NCBI RefSeq assembly: GCF_017565305.1
Contig: NZ_JAGEKP010000004.1
Span: forward strand, 372,001-436,000
Reading direction: 5' to 3'
Source of the DNA: Leifsonia sp. TF02-11
GTDB taxonomy: Bacteria; Actinomycetota; Actinomycetes; Actinomycetales; Microbacteriaceae
DNA: 64,000 bases
The position numbers were made by a program, and so were the translations under genes. This document shows, piece after piece, positions 30,191 to 39,422 of the stretch. Each line of letters starts with the position of its first letter. Position 1 is the first letter of the stretch. The notes beneath the pieces are model-generated. The model did not search any database. It was not told the origin of the DNA and was given only the letters and a program-made list of their open reading frames with translations.

Positions 30191-30247
30191 ATGGGCGGGA
30201 AAATCCTGCCCATGCAACTCCTGCCTCGGGCCACCCCTCGGGGCAGG
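30191..30247 (+). terminator. tandem hairpins after pepA
   Basis: First hairpin: ATGGGCGGGA (30191) pairs with TCCTGCCCAT (30204) around AAA, with one G-U pair. Second: CCTGCC (30220) pairs with GGCAGG (30242). No T-tract follows. They lie between the pepA stop and the lpd start and could end pepA transcription or form a structured leader for lpd. Confidence 0.45.
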
Positions 30248-30287
30248 ATCGTGTCACGAATCCTGATGCACGCGAGGGAGTAGCTGG

Positions 30288-31661
30288 GTGTCTGAGCAGA
30301 ACTTTGACATTGTGGTGCTCGGCGGTGGGAGTGGAGGCTACGCAGCAGCGCTGCGTGCGGCCGAGCTCGGTTTCACCGTCGGCATGATCGAGAAGGACAA
30401 GGTCGGCGGCACCTGCCTGCACCGCGGCTGCATCCCCACCAAGGCGCTGCTGCACGCGGCCGAGGTCGCGGACTACTCGCGCGAATCCGCCAAGTACGGC
30501 ATCATCACCCAGCTGCAGGGCGTCGACATCAACGGCGTGACCGAGTACCGCCAGGGCATCATCGCCAAGAAGTACAAGGGCCTCCAGGGCCTGGTGAAGG
30601 CCCGCGGCATCACCGTCATCGAGGGCGAGGGGCGCCTCACCTCCCCGACCACCGTGCAGGTCGGCGAGGACACCATCGTCGGCAAGAACGTCATCCTCGC
30701 CACCGGCTCCTACTCCCGCAGCCTTCCCGGCCTCGAGATCGGCGGCCGCGTGATCACGAGCGAGCAGGCGCTCGAGCTCGACTTCGTGCCCAAGAAGGTC
30801 GCGGTCCTCGGCGGCGGCGTCATCGGCGTCGAGTTCGCCAGCGTCTGGAAGTCGTTCGGCGCAGAGGTCACCATCATCGAGGCGCTGCCGCACCTGGTCC
30901 CCAACGAGGACGAGGCGATCAGCAAGTCCCTCGAGCGCGCGTTCCGCCGCCGTGGCATCGACTACCGCCTCGGCGTCCGCTTCTCCGGCGTGACCCAGAA
31001 CGAGAACGGCGTCGTCGTCTCCCTCGAAGACGGCAGCACCGTCGAGGCCGAGCTCCTCCTCGTCGCCGTCGGCCGCGGCCCGCTCACGCAGGGTATGGGC
31101 TACGACGAGGTCGGCGTCACGCTCGACCGCGGCTTCGTCATCACCGACGAGCGCCTCCAGACCAACATCCCCGGCGTCTACGCCGTCGGCGACATCGTCC
31201 CCGGCCTGCAGCTCGCGCACCGCGGCTTCCAGCAGGGCATCTTCGTGGCGGAGGAGATCGCCGGTCTCAACCCGATCGTCGTCCCCGACGTCAACATCCC
31301 GAAGGTCACCTACTGCGACCCGGAGGTGGCCTCCATCGGCCTCACCGAGGCCAAGGCGGTCGAGCAGTACGGAACCGACGCGGTCACGAGCTACGACTAC
31401 AGCCTGGCCGGCAACGGCAAGAGCGAGATCATCGGCACCAGCGGCTCCGTCAAGGTCGTGCGTGTGAAGGACGGCCCCGTGGTCGGCGTTCACATGATCG
31501 GAGCCCGTGTCGGCGAGCTGATCGGCGAGGCGCAGCTGGCCGTGAACTGGGAGGCGTACCCGGAGGACATCGCCCCGTTCATCCACGCGCACCCCACGCA
31601 GAACGAGTCGCTCGGCGAGGCCTTCCTGTACCTCGCCGGCAAGCCGCTGCACACCCTCTGA
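30288..31661 (+). CDS. lpdA: dihydrolipoyl dehydrogenase
   Basis: E3 flavoprotein of the 2-oxoacid dehydrogenase complexes: reoxidises dihydrolipoyl groups with NAD+. The 457-aa protein has the FAD fold VVLGGGSGGYAAALRAAELG, the redox disulfide GGTCLHRGCIPTK, the NAD fold VAVLGGGVIGVEFAS, the second FAD motif VYAVGDIVPG and the C-terminal dimer interface with HAHPTQNE (catalytic His-Glu). The start is a GTG at 30288, after GAGGGAG. It is followed by its likely partner E2 gene (sucB) 66 bases on. Confidence 0.96.
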   Translation: MSEQNFDIVVLGGGSGGYAAALRAAELGFTVGMIEKDKVGGTCLHRGCIPTKALLHAAEVADYSRESAKYGIITQLQGVDINGVTEYRQGIIAKKYKGLQGLVKARGITVIEGEGRLTSPTTVQVGEDTIVGKNVILATGSYSRSLPGLEIGGRVITSEQALELDFVPKKVAVLGGGVIGVEFASVWKSFGAEVTIIEALPHLVPNEDEAISKSLERAFRRRGIDYRLGVRFSGVTQNENGVVVSLEDGSTVEAELLLVAVGRGPLTQGMGYDEVGVTLDRGFVITDERLQTNIPGVYAVGDIVPGLQLAHRGFQQGIFVAEEIAGLNPIVVPDVNIPKVTYCDPEVASIGLTEAKAVEQYGTDAVTSYDYSLAGNGKSEIIGTSGSVKVVRVKDGPVVGVHMIGARVGELIGEAQLAVNWEAYPEDIAPFIHAHPTQNESLGEAFLYLAGKPLHTL

Positions 31662-31727
31662 AGACGTCTGCCGCGGGAGCGGCTGCAATAAGCTACTGAA
31701 CGATCAGGTTTTGAAGGAGAAAAGCTC

Positions 31728-33257
31728 ATGAGCGAATCCGTCAGCCTCCCGGCACTCGGCGAGAGTGTCACGGAAGGCACGGTCACCCGCTGGCTGAAGA
31801 ACGTTGGCGACCGTGTCGAGGTCGACGAGCCCTTGCTCGAAGTCTCGACCGACAAGGTCGACACCGAGATCCCCTCGCCCGTGGCGGGCGTGATCGAGGC
31901 GATCCTGGTGCAGGAGGACGAGACCGTCGAGGTGGGCACCGCGCTCGTGACGATCGGCGACGGTTCCGGCGCCGGCTCGGCTCCCGAGGCCGCGGCCCCC
32001 ACTCAGGAGGCCGCCCCGGCCGAGGCTGCAGCCCCGGCCCAGGAGGTTGCCGCGGCTCCCGCTGAGGCCGCTCCCGCCGCTCCGGCGCAGGAGGCTCCGG
32101 CCGCCGCTCCGGCTCCGGAGGTTGCTCCGGCTGCTCCGGCTCCGGCCGCTGCTCCGGCTCCGGCCGCCGAGCCCACGCCGGCTCCTGCTGCTGCTCCGGT
32201 CCAGGAGGCTCCCGTTGCCGCTCCCGCGCCTGCTGCAGCTCCGGCTCCGGCCGCCGCTGCTGCTCCTGCGGCCGCTGCTGCTCCGGCGCCTGCCGCCGCT
32301 CCGGCTCCCGCTGCCGCCCCGGCCGCTGCTCCTGCTGCGACCTCGGGGGCGCACGCGGGCAACGCCGGCTACGTCACCCCGATCGTCCGGAAGCTCGCGA
32401 ACGAGCAGGGCGTCGACCTGTCGACCGTCACCGGCACCGGTGTCGGCGGTCGCATCCGCAAGGAGGACATCCTGTCCGCCGCCGCTCCTGCGGCCGCGGC
32501 TGCCACCCCGGCCGCGGCGGCTCCTGTCGTCGAGGTCTCGCCGCTGCGCGGTACCACGCAGCAGATGTCGCGTCTGCGCAAGGTTGTGGCCGAGCGTGCC
32601 GTCATCTCGATGCAGTCGACCGCGCAGCTGACGACCGTCGTCGAGGTGGACGTGACCAAGGTCGCCGCCCTCCGCGACAAGGTCAAGGCCGACTTCCTCG
32701 CCAAGACCGGCACGAAGCTGTCGTTCCTGCCGTTCTTCGCTCTCGCCGCCGCTGAGGCGCTGAAGGCCTACCCGGTCATCAACGCCACCGTCGACGGTGA
32801 CAGCATCGTCTACCCGGACCACGAGAACATCTCGATCGCCGTCGACACCGAGCGCGGGCTGCTGACCCCGGTCATCCGCAACGCGTCCGACCTCGACATC
32901 GCCGGCCTCGCCGGTGAGATCACCGATCTGGCCGAGCGTACGCGCGACAACCGCCTCAAGCCGGACGAGCTGGCGGGCGGCACGTTCACGCTGACCAACA
33001 CGGGTTCGCGCGGCGCGCTGTTCGACACCCCGGTCGTCTTCCTCCCGCAGGTCGCGATCCTGGGAACCGGCATCGTCACCAAGAAGCCGGTCGTCATCTC
33101 GGCCGACGGCACGGACTCGATCGCGATCCGCTCGACGGTGTACCTCGCCCTGTCGTACGACCACCGCATCGTCGACGGCGCCGACGCCGCCCGCTTCCTC
33201 GTCGCGGTGAAGAACCGCCTCGAGGGCGGCGCGTTCGAGGGCAGCCTCGGCATCTGA
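31728..33257 (+). CDS. sucB: 2-oxoacid dehydrogenase E2, dihydrolipoamide acyltransferase (single lipoyl domain)
   Basis: Transfers acyl groups from the lipoyl arm to CoA in the 2-oxoglutarate and/or pyruvate dehydrogenase complex. The 509-aa protein has one lipoyl domain with Lys43 in VSTDKVDTE, a roughly 120-residue linker made almost only of Ala and Pro with scattered Glu (about 86-207), a peripheral-subunit-binding domain ([20 protein letters not shown], then [10 protein letters not shown]), and the catalytic domain ending [16 protein letters not shown]. Many actinobacterial homologues have two or three lipoyl domains. GAAGGAG precedes the ATG. The lipoyl makers lipB and lipA are just downstream. 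Whether it serves PDH, ODH or both cannot be told from sequence. Confidence 0.92.
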   Translation: MSESVSLPALGESVTEGTVTRWLKNVGDRVEVDEPLLEVSTDKVDTEIPSPVAGVIEAILVQEDETVEVGTALVTIGDGSGAGSAPEAAAPTQEAAPAEAAAPAQEVAAAPAEAAPAAPAQEAPAAAPAPEVAPAAPAPAAAPAPAAEPTPAPAAAPVQEAPVAAPAPAAAPAPAAAAAPAAAAAPAPAAAPAPAAAPAAAPAATSGAHAGNAGYVTPIVRKLANEQGVDLSTVTGTGVGGRIRKEDILSAAAPAAAAATPAAAAPVVEVSPLRGTTQQMSRLRKVVAERAVISMQSTAQLTTVVEVDVTKVAALRDKVKADFLAKTGTKLSFLPFFALAAAEALKAYPVINATVDGDSIVYPDHENISIAVDTERGLLTPVIRNASDLDIAGLAGEITDLAERTRDNRLKPDELAGGTFTLTNTGSRGALFDTPVVFLPQVAILGTGIVTKKPVVISADGTDSIAIRSTVYLALSYDHRIVDGADAARFLVAVKNRLEGGAFEGSLGI

Positions 33258-33308
33258 CCCACCCGCGACCTCGACCGTCGCACCAGCTCGGGCGCTCAGC
33301 TCGAGTGA

Positions 33309-34979
33309 TCACCGGTTCGGCCCTGTTCCGCCTTCGCGGAGCAGGGCCGAACTGCTTTTCCCGACGACGTCAGCGGCCGGTCCGTCCGCCGGAATCAGCA
33401 CGAGGGCGAGCAGCACTCCCACGAGCGGAACGAGCGCGATCCCGACCAGCAGGGGCCGCTCGCCAGCCCACGCTCGCGCAGCGCCGACGAGCCGCCCGAT
33501 CGGCCGGTCGCCGACCTCGTACAGCACCCGTTCGGCGGCCCCCAGAGCGCGCCCACTCCCCGAGGTGGCAACACCATTCCACTCGGTGCGTTCCGGTTGG
33601 CGGCCGCCGCGACCCGACTCCGCACGTTCCCGTGCACGCCGACCGCCACCCCGCTCGGCCCGATCCGGTGCGCGCCCACCGCCCCCATCCCGCACCGCGC
33701 GCTCTGGTGGGCGCCGACCGCCATCCCACATCGTGTGGTCTGGTGTGCGACCGCCGCCGTCCCGCGCAGTGCGGTCAGGTACGCGACCGCCGCCATCCCT
33801 CCCCACGGGTTCCCGTGCGCGACCGCCGCCATCCCACCTCAGGGGTCCCGGCGCGGGTCTTCGACCGGCCGGCACGGTCATGACCGTGTCTCGCCCGCCG
33901 CCGTCGTGGGGTGGAGCCTCCGCGTGCGTCACTCCGTACAGTCCTGGGGCAGCGTCGCGCGGCAACGCGGACACGACGGCACGCACGTCGTCGCGGAGGA
34001 CGGTCGCTTCGAGGTCCCAGAAGGCCTCGACCGGGGGCGGCTCGTTCGAGTTCGGGGCGGCGCCGCTACGAGCCGGTTCTCTGCGTGTCGACGCTGCGTC
34101 GGCGTTCAGGGGCGCTGCAGTGTCCGCTCCGGCGTCTGACGGTCGAGCGATCGCGATCGGATCCGCGGAGCGCAGTACCGCTGAGATCACGTCGTCCCAG
34201 GACCGGTGGCCTCCCGCCGTCGATGCTGCCAGCAGTGCCGCGGCCCTCCCTCCGCGCACCGCGGAGCACACGGTCGTCGCCAGCTCCGCGAACGCGCCCA
34301 GGTCTTCCCGAGCCGTGCCGTGGTCGAGCGGACGCAGCCGGTCGATTCCCGTGAGGATCGGGCAACCGTCGTCACGGAACCCGACGTACGGCGCCGCGAG
34401 CAGCACACCGGCCCGACCTCCCGCGTGCAGGTCGGCGACACCGCGGGCGACGGCCGCCAGCACGGTGACGGCCTCCCCGATCGCCAGCCCGTCCGCTCGC
34501 GCAAGAACGTCGTCGAGCGTACCTCTCGTCGGATGCTCGACGAGACGGATCGCGAGACCGCGGGCGCGCGCCGCCCGCACCGCACGCAGCTCTGGGGGTG
34601 GCAGTGTGCGCGGGAGGTGTTCCGACCGGATACCCGCGACCGGGTCCGTACCGGGCGCATCACCGCCGGCGTGGGCGGCGATCGTCACACGTGCCGGAAC
34701 GCGCAATTCTCCCCCACTCACCACGATCGAGACCTGCTCCATCGACCGCGCCGCAACCGTGCCCTCCGCTCCCCCGTACCCGGGCACCGCACGCCCGCGC
34801 CTTCGCGCCCTGCGCCGTCGCTCCCCGCGCCTTCGCACCCCGCCCGCCGCTGCACCGCCAGCACCCGCATCCACCCCGCTCCCGCCCGCATCCCACCGCT
34901 CGATCCGCCATCCCGCTTCGGACGCGACGGCCGCGACCAGCCGTGCCAGGTCGATGGGACGTCGCGCGAAGATGCTCAT
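33309..34979 (-). CDS. pseudokinase-like membrane protein with 12-residue repeats
   Basis: A 556-aa protein not recognised as a named family. Residues ~95-290 resemble a protein-kinase fold without catalysis: a hinge-like AIRLVEHPTRGTLDDVL, an alpha-E/catalytic-loop-like EAVTVLAAVARGVADLHAGG without HRD, PILTGIDRL in place of DFG, and an alpha-F-like REDLGAFAEL. Residues ~370-475 are imperfect 12-13-residue repeats built on RDGGGRxPDRTA. One C-terminal membrane helix follows (LLVGIALVPLVGVLLALVLI) with a short tail. The layout recalls kinase-like MviN/FhaA-partner or sensor proteins, but this is inference. The ATG at 34979 is chosen since upstream residues are not structured. It is antiparallel to sucB and lipB; the strongly biased codons make long antisense frames, which were rejected. 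Confidence 0.65.
   Translation of the reverse strand: MSIFARRPIDLARLVAAVASEAGWRIERWDAGGSGVDAGAGGAAAGGVRRRGERRRRARRRGRAVPGYGGAEGTVAARSMEQVSIVVSGGELRVPARVTIAAHAGGDAPGTDPVAGIRSEHLPRTLPPPELRAVRAARARGLAIRLVEHPTRGTLDDVLARADGLAIGEAVTVLAAVARGVADLHAGGRAGVLLAAPYVGFRDDGCPILTGIDRLRPLDHGTAREDLGAFAELATTVCSAVRGGRAAALLAASTAGGHRSWDDVISAVLRSADPIAIARPSDAGADTAAPLNADAASTRREPARSGAAPNSNEPPPVEAFWDLEATVLRDDVRAVVSALPRDAAPGLYGVTHAEAPPHDGGGRDTVMTVPAGRRPAPGPLRWDGGGRAREPVGRDGGGRVPDRTARDGGGRTPDHTMWDGGRRPPERAVRDGGGGRAPDRAERGGGRRARERAESGRGGRQPERTEWNGVATSGSGRALGAAERVLYEVGDRPIGRLVGAARAWAGERPLLVGIALVPLVGVLLALVLIPADGPAADVVGKSSSALLREGGTGPNR
33315..33359 (+). terminator. rho-independent terminator after sucB
   Basis: GTTCGGCCCTG (33315-33325) pairs perfectly with CAGGGCCGAAC (33342-33352), with an inner CCGC/GCGG stem and a TTCG-type loop, followed by TGCTTTT. 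It overlaps the last codons of the gene on the opposite strand. Confidence 0.85.
33580..33840 (-). repeat. tandem in-frame repeats of about 36 bases
   Basis: GCGACCGCCGCCATCCC and close variants recur with a spacing of about 30-39 bases (for example at 33783 and 33819), giving roughly seven copies of a Gly/Arg/Asp-rich 12-residue unit in the pseudokinase-like protein. Copy divergence is greatest at the 33580 end. Confidence 0.75.
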
Positions 34980-35127
34980 ACCCCATCTCACCGCCCCGAC
35001 TCCGGCCGCGGCGGCCGATCCCACGATCGGTGGACAACGCGTGCTTGCGCCGACCTGTGAGGGACGGAAGACGGTCGAACGGGCCCACAGTTCGAATTTT
35101 TGTACTGAGTCCACTTAGGATGCTGGC

Positions 35128-35877
35128 ATGACCCTCTTCGATGTCTCCGGGCTCGGGTCCGGCCACGTTCCCTACGACGAGGCGCTGCGTCACCAGCGCG
35201 CCGTCCACGCCGAGGTCTCCTCCGGCGCGGCACCCGACACGATCCTGCTCCTGGAGCACGAGTCCGTCTTCACCGCGGGCAAGCGCACCTCTCCCGACGA
35301 GCGGCCGACCGACGGCACGCCCGTGATCGACGTCGATCGCGGCGGCAAGATCACCTGGCACGGACCGGGTCAGCTCGTCGGCTACCCGATCCTGCGGCTC
35401 GCCGAGCCGATCGACGTCGTCGGCTATGTGCGCTGGCTGGAGGAGGTGCTCATCGGAGTGCTCCACGAGCTCGGCGTGCCGGGCGAGCGCGTCGACGGAC
35501 GATCCGGAGTGTGGCTGCGCGGCGACACCGCGGCCCCGAACGGCACCGGGCGCGACGAGAAGATCGCCGCCATCGGCATCCGGGTCGCCGAAGGCGTGAC
35601 CATGCACGGCTTCGCGCTGAACTGCTCCAACAGCCTCGACGCCTACGACACGATCGTCGCCTGCGGAATCCGCGATGCCGGAGTCACCACGATCTCCCGC
35701 GTTCTGGGCCGCACGGTCACCCCCGTCGATGTCGCCCCGCTGGTGCGCGACGCCCTCGACCGCGCGCTGGCCGATCCCGCCTCCAGTCCGGTCGCGGCCG
35801 CCAGGCACACCGAGCCCACGGCTGGGCAGCCGACCGCTCAGCCCGCACACCCCACCACGCAGGAGGTCGCCGCATGA
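35128..35877 (+). CDS. lipB: octanoyltransferase (lipoyl(octanoyl) transferase)
   Basis: Moves octanoyl from acyl carrier protein to lipoyl domains, the first step of lipoate synthesis on target proteins such as SucB. The 249-aa protein has [32 protein letters not shown], the catalytic Lys in [10 protein letters not shown] and the catalytic Cys in IVACGI. The last ~30 residues are a Thr/Pro/Gln-rich tail beyond the usual end. The stop overlaps the lipA start (ATGA), showing translational coupling. Confidence 0.95.
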   Translation: MTLFDVSGLGSGHVPYDEALRHQRAVHAEVSSGAAPDTILLLEHESVFTAGKRTSPDERPTDGTPVIDVDRGGKITWHGPGQLVGYPILRLAEPIDVVGYVRWLEEVLIGVLHELGVPGERVDGRSGVWLRGDTAAPNGTGRDEKIAAIGIRVAEGVTMHGFALNCSNSLDAYDTIVACGIRDAGVTTISRVLGRTVTPVDVAPLVRDALDRALADPASSPVAAARHTEPTAGQPTAQPAHPTTQEVAA

Positions 35878-36863
35878 GCGCGCCGGTCGAGGGCCGCAAG
35901 CTGCTGCGGCTCGAAGTACGCAACGCCCAGACGCCGATCGAGCGCAAGCCCGCCTGGATCAAGACCAAAGCCAAGATGGGGCCGGAGTACCGGCAGCTCC
36001 AGAACCTGGTGAAGTCCGAGGAGCTGCACACCGTCTGCCAGGAGGCCGGCTGTCCGAACATCTACGAGTGCTGGGAGGACAGGGAGGCGACCTTCCTCAT
36101 CGGCGGCTCCCAGTGCACCCGGCGCTGCGACTTCTGCCAGATCGACACCGGTAAGCCGGCCGACTTCGACCGCGACGAACCGCGCCGCGTCGGCGAATCC
36201 GTCGCGAAGATGGGGCTGCGGTACTCCACCGTGACCGGCGTCGCCAGGGACGACCTCCCCGACGAAGGCTCCTGGCTCTACGCCGAGACCATCCGCGAGA
36301 TCCACCGGCAGAGCCCCGGCACCGGCGTCGAGATCCTGGTGCCCGACTTCTCGGGCAACCCGGAGCACCTGGGCGAGGTGTTCTCCGCCCGGCCCGAGGT
36401 GTTCGCACACAACGTGGAGACCGTCCCGCGCATCTTCAAGCGCATCCGCCCTGCGTTCCGCTACGAGCGGTCGCTCGACGTGATCACGCAGGGACGCGCT
36501 GCCGGGCTGATCACCAAGTCGAACCTCATCCTCGGAATGGGCGAGGAGCGCGCCGAGATCAGCCAGGCGCTCCACGACCTCCACGACGCGGGCACCGACA
36601 TCATCACGATCACGCAATACTTGCGGCCGAGCCCGCGCCACCTCCCCGTTGCGCGATGGGTGCACCCGGACGAGTTCGTCGAGCTCAAGCAGGAGGCCGA
36701 GGAGATCGGCTTCCTCGGCGTGCTGTCCGGCCCGCTGGTGCGGTCGTCGTACCGTGCCGGACGGCTCTGGGCGCAGTCCATGCAGGCCAAGGGACGCCCG
36801 GTTCCCGCGGAACTCCAGCACCTCGCCGACGCGTCTGCGGGGTTCGCCCAGGCGGTCTCCTGA
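35874..36863 (+). CDS. lipA: lipoyl synthase
   Basis: Radical-SAM enzyme that inserts two sulfurs into the octanoyl chain. The 329-aa protein has the auxiliary-cluster cysteines in [15 protein letters not shown], the radical-SAM motif CTRRCDFCQ (CX3CX2C), the GITKSN-like [14 protein letters not shown], and the conserved C-terminal [10 protein letters not shown]. The ATG at 35874 overlaps the lipB stop. Longer in-frame extension into lipB is rejected. Confidence 0.97.
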   Translation: MSAPVEGRKLLRLEVRNAQTPIERKPAWIKTKAKMGPEYRQLQNLVKSEELHTVCQEAGCPNIYECWEDREATFLIGGSQCTRRCDFCQIDTGKPADFDRDEPRRVGESVAKMGLRYSTVTGVARDDLPDEGSWLYAETIREIHRQSPGTGVEILVPDFSGNPEHLGEVFSARPEVFAHNVETVPRIFKRIRPAFRYERSLDVITQGRAAGLITKSNLILGMGEERAEISQALHDLHDAGTDIITITQYLRPSPRHLPVARWVHPDEFVELKQEAEEIGFLGVLSGPLVRSSYRAGRLWAQSMQAKGRPVPAELQHLADASAGFAQAVS

Positions 36864-36948
36864 CCGTCTGAGCAGCGCCTCAGCATCGGTGCTACGCCGC
36901 CCGTGAACAGGTCATCCAGAGGCGGGTCGAGCCGGTATCCTTGTCACT

Positions 36949-37647
36949 ATGGCACGCAAGGACAAGTCCACCAAGGAGCCCGGTCGGCTGAAGCAGATGT
37001 GGCAGGTCTTCCAGATGACCCGCCGCTACGACGACCGCGCGCTGCTCTACATCGTGGGCGGAGTCGTGCTGCCGATCCTCGCCGGCATCGCGATGGCGGT
37101 GTTCCTGTCCGGCGGCAACGTGTTCACGATGGTGCTGTGGATCGTGGCGGGCGTGCTCGCGGGCGTGCTGGTCGGCCTCATCATCCTGGGCCGACGCGCC
37201 GAGCGCGCGGCCTACTCGCAGATCGAGGGCCAGCCGGGCGCCGTGGGCGCGGTGCTGCGCAGCTCGCTGAAGCGCAGCTGGCGCGGCTCCGAGATGCCGA
37301 TCGCGGTCAACGGCAAGACCCAGGACGCCGTGTACCGTGCCACCGGCCGCGGCGGTGTCGTGCTCATCAGCGAGGGCCCCAAGACCCGCACCCAGCGCAT
37401 GGTCGACGAGGAGCGCCGCAAGGTCACCCGCGTGCTGCCCAACGTCCCCGTCACGACCATCTCGGTCGGCCCCGACGCCGACTCGGTGCCGCTCCACAAG
37501 ATTCCGCGCACGCTGGCCAAGATCAAGCCGACCCTCACCAAGGCGGAGGTCCTGGCGATCAGCAACCGTCTGCAGTCGCTCGAGAACCCGATGCCGATCC
37601 CGAAGGGCATCGACCCGATGAAGGTTCGCGCCCAGCGCGCACGCTGA
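36949..37647 (+). CDS. DUF4191 membrane protein
   Basis: Protein of 232 aa (family typified by M. tuberculosis Rv2219). It has a basic N-terminus, FQMTRRYDDRALLYIVG, two membrane helices (residues ~32-85, VVLPILAGIAMAVFLSGG and IVAGVLAGVLVGLIILGRRA), then a cytoplasmic domain with VYRATGRGGVVLISEGP and KTRTQRMVDEERRKVTRVLP. Function unknown. It lies between lipA and the glutamine synthetase region, as in mycobacteria. Confidence 0.9.
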   Translation: MARKDKSTKEPGRLKQMWQVFQMTRRYDDRALLYIVGGVVLPILAGIAMAVFLSGGNVFTMVLWIVAGVLAGVLVGLIILGRRAERAAYSQIEGQPGAVGAVLRSSLKRSWRGSEMPIAVNGKTQDAVYRATGRGGVVLISEGPKTRTQRMVDEERRKVTRVLPNVPVTTISVGPDADSVPLHKIPRTLAKIKPTLTKAEVLAISNRLQSLENPMPIPKGIDPMKVRAQRAR

Positions 37648-37650
37648 CGA

Positions 37651-38829
37651 TCAGGTCGCGGCGCGGCGGCGATTCAGCAGCTGCTCCGCGACGACGACAG
37701 CCGCAAGCACGGCGTTCACCGTCCAGGTGACGACGGACGTCGGCAACAGGCTGCCGAGCGGCCACAGCACGCCGAGCGCGAGTGCGCCGATCGCCACCGT
37801 GAGCGACCACCGCATCCCGGTCGCCCGGCGGAACAGCAGCAGCCCGACCAGGTAGACGATCGCCGAACCGCACAGCAACCCCGTCGTCCACGGCGGCGAA
37901 GCGCCTACCGGACGCTGGAGCACGAGCCCGTCCGCCACCGCGGAGAGCACGATCCCGAGCACGAGCAGCAGCGGGATGTAGGTGTAGGCCGTCTGCGCGA
38001 TCATCCCCCGCTCCCTGGCACCTTCGAGGTACTCGCTGCCGCGCTGCTGCACGTGCGAGAAGTAGAGCAGCCAGAGCAACACCGTCCCGGCGAATGCGGC
38101 GAGGAACGCCCCCAGGTGGACGGCGTCGAGCGGGGCGGTGGAGAATGCCGCCCCCGTGACCACGATCGACTCGCCGAGCGCGATGATCAGGAACAGACTC
38201 ACCCGTTCGGACATGTGGGCGCCGGAGACGTTCCAGCTCGCCAGTGGTGACCCGCCCATCCCCGGCGTCCAGAATCTCAGCCTCGGCCCGATGTAGTCGA
38301 TGGCGAGAGCGACCAGCCAGACGGCGAGCCTGGCCTGGTCGGGCAGGAACGCACCGGCGATCCAGAGCGCCCCGGAGACGGCGTGCCACACGATGATGCG
38401 CACGAAGTTCGCCGCGTGGTCGGGATGTTCGCGGGAGAACGCGAAGAACGTGAACACACTGCGGCTGAGTTGCATGGCCACCAGGCTGACGGCGAAGAGT
38501 ACGGCGCGATCGCCGAACGCCTCGGGGATCGCGGATGCCAGGAGCAGGCCGAGCAGCATCAGCACGACGAAGAGCGCGCGCACGGCGCCGCGCTCCGGGT
38601 CGAGCCAGCTCGACGCCCAGGTGGTGAACATCCACACCCACCAGACCACCATCGCCAGCATCACGGCGTGCAGCAGGGACAGCGCGGACTGCTCGTGGAG
38701 CAGCACATGCGAGACCTGGGTGACGGCGAAGACGAACACCAGGTCGAAGAAGAGCTCGGTGTAGGTCACCCGGTGGGCGCCTGCGGCATCCGACCGCAGC
38801 ACATCGCGGGCGAAACCGAAGGCGCGCAT
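37651..38829 (-). CDS. low temperature requirement protein A (LtrA) family membrane protein
   Basis: Integral membrane protein of 392 aa with about ten hydrophobic segments and the LtrA N-terminal signature YTELFFDLVFVFAVTQVSH. The other conserved marks are WWVWMFTTWASSWLDPE and SERVSLFLIIALGESIVVTG. The family name comes from a Listeria cold-growth mutant; molecular function is unknown. Convergent with the DUF4191 gene, with only 3 bases between stops. Confidence 0.9.
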   Translation of the reverse strand: MRAFGFARDVLRSDAAGAHRVTYTELFFDLVFVFAVTQVSHVLLHEQSALSLLHAVMLAMVVWWVWMFTTWASSWLDPERGAVRALFVVLMLLGLLLASAIPEAFGDRAVLFAVSLVAMQLSRSVFTFFAFSREHPDHAANFVRIIVWHAVSGALWIAGAFLPDQARLAVWLVALAIDYIGPRLRFWTPGMGGSPLASWNVSGAHMSERVSLFLIIALGESIVVTGAAFSTAPLDAVHLGAFLAAFAGTVLLWLLYFSHVQQRGSEYLEGARERGMIAQTAYTYIPLLLVLGIVLSAVADGLVLQRPVGASPPWTTGLLCGSAIVYLVGLLLFRRATGMRWSLTVAIGALALGVLWPLGSLLPTSVVTWTVNAVLAAVVVAEQLLNRRRAAT

Positions 38830-38865
38830 GGCAGGAGTGTAGCGGCGACGGGACCGCCGAGCGGC

Positions 38866-39285
38866 TCAGGCGCGGATGAGGACCGTGCCGGCGACCTTGT
38901 CGTGGAAGCCGCGCTGGTCGGAGTCCCAGACCAGGGCCGGGATGACGATGCAGAGCAGGACCGTGCGGACGATCGGCCGCCACACGCCGACCCAGCCACC
39001 GGCGACCGCGACCACGCGCATCCCGAACACCCGGTGGCCGATGCTGCCGCCGATCGTCGGGATGAAGAGGACCTGCATCAGCGCGAAGACGCCGAGGGTC
39101 GCCCACTGGTCGTAGTGGAAGAACGCGAGTGAGATCAGCGAGGCGAGCGCCCAGTCGATGACGATCGCGCCGAGGCGGCGACCGAGGCGCCCCACCGAGT
39201 GCGGACCCGCCTCCGGGAGGCCGAGCCGTTCGCCCGGGTAACGGCTGGGCGCGATGTCTCCCGAGCGGGAGGAGTTCTGGGGCAC
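38866..39285 (-). CDS. RDD family membrane protein
   Basis: A 139-aa protein with the RDD start RLGRRLGAIVIDWALAS and two to three membrane helices, then HRVFGMRVVAV and GFHDKVAGTVLI. Function unknown; the homologous position in M. tuberculosis holds Rv2219A. Its start is 29 bases from the first GlnR box, so it may share nitrogen control with the divergent glnA. Confidence 0.88.
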   Translation of the reverse strand: MPQNSSRSGDIAPSRYPGERLGLPEAGPHSVGRLGRRLGAIVIDWALASLISLAFFHYDQWATLGVFALMQVLFIPTIGGSIGHRVFGMRVVAVAGGWVGVWRPIVRTVLLCIVIPALVWDSDQRGFHDKVAGTVLIRA

Positions 39286-39313
39286 CTGACGAGTTTACCG
39301 GGCGGACAGCGGC

Positions 39314-39351
39314 GTAACATGCCGGAAACATTTGCGTCACCGGAGGGAAAC
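39314..39351. promoter_or_regulatory. two GlnR boxes upstream of glnA
   Basis: GTAAC-N6-GAAAC at 39314-39329 and GTCAC-N6-GAAAC at 39336-39351 both match the actinobacterial GlnR consensus GTnAC-N6-GaAAC exactly. Their starts are 22 bases apart, about two helical turns, as in the tandem a/b sites known upstream of Streptomyces glnA. They lie 72-109 bases before the glnA ATG. Confidence 0.8.
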
Positions 39352-39422
39352 GGCCTCCCCCTAGCGTGTAGCTTGGGCTGCAGGCGCAGTCCCTCACCGC
39401 AAAGCCATTGGGAGTCCTCCGT

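Noticed and set aside
32047-32631. Arg/Leu/Pro-rich plus-strand frame inside sucB
   Set aside because: It is the +1 reading of the Ala/Pro linker codons; no separate start signal.
33580-33840. Possible CRISPR array
   Set aside because: The repeated units are contiguous and in frame, with period about 36 bases and no unique spacers; they are protein repeats.
33565-35118. Plus-strand frame of 517 codons opposite the pseudokinase-like gene
   Set aside because: Ser/Arg/Pro-rich with no structure; the minus-strand product has a membrane helix, kinase-like segments and regular repeats.
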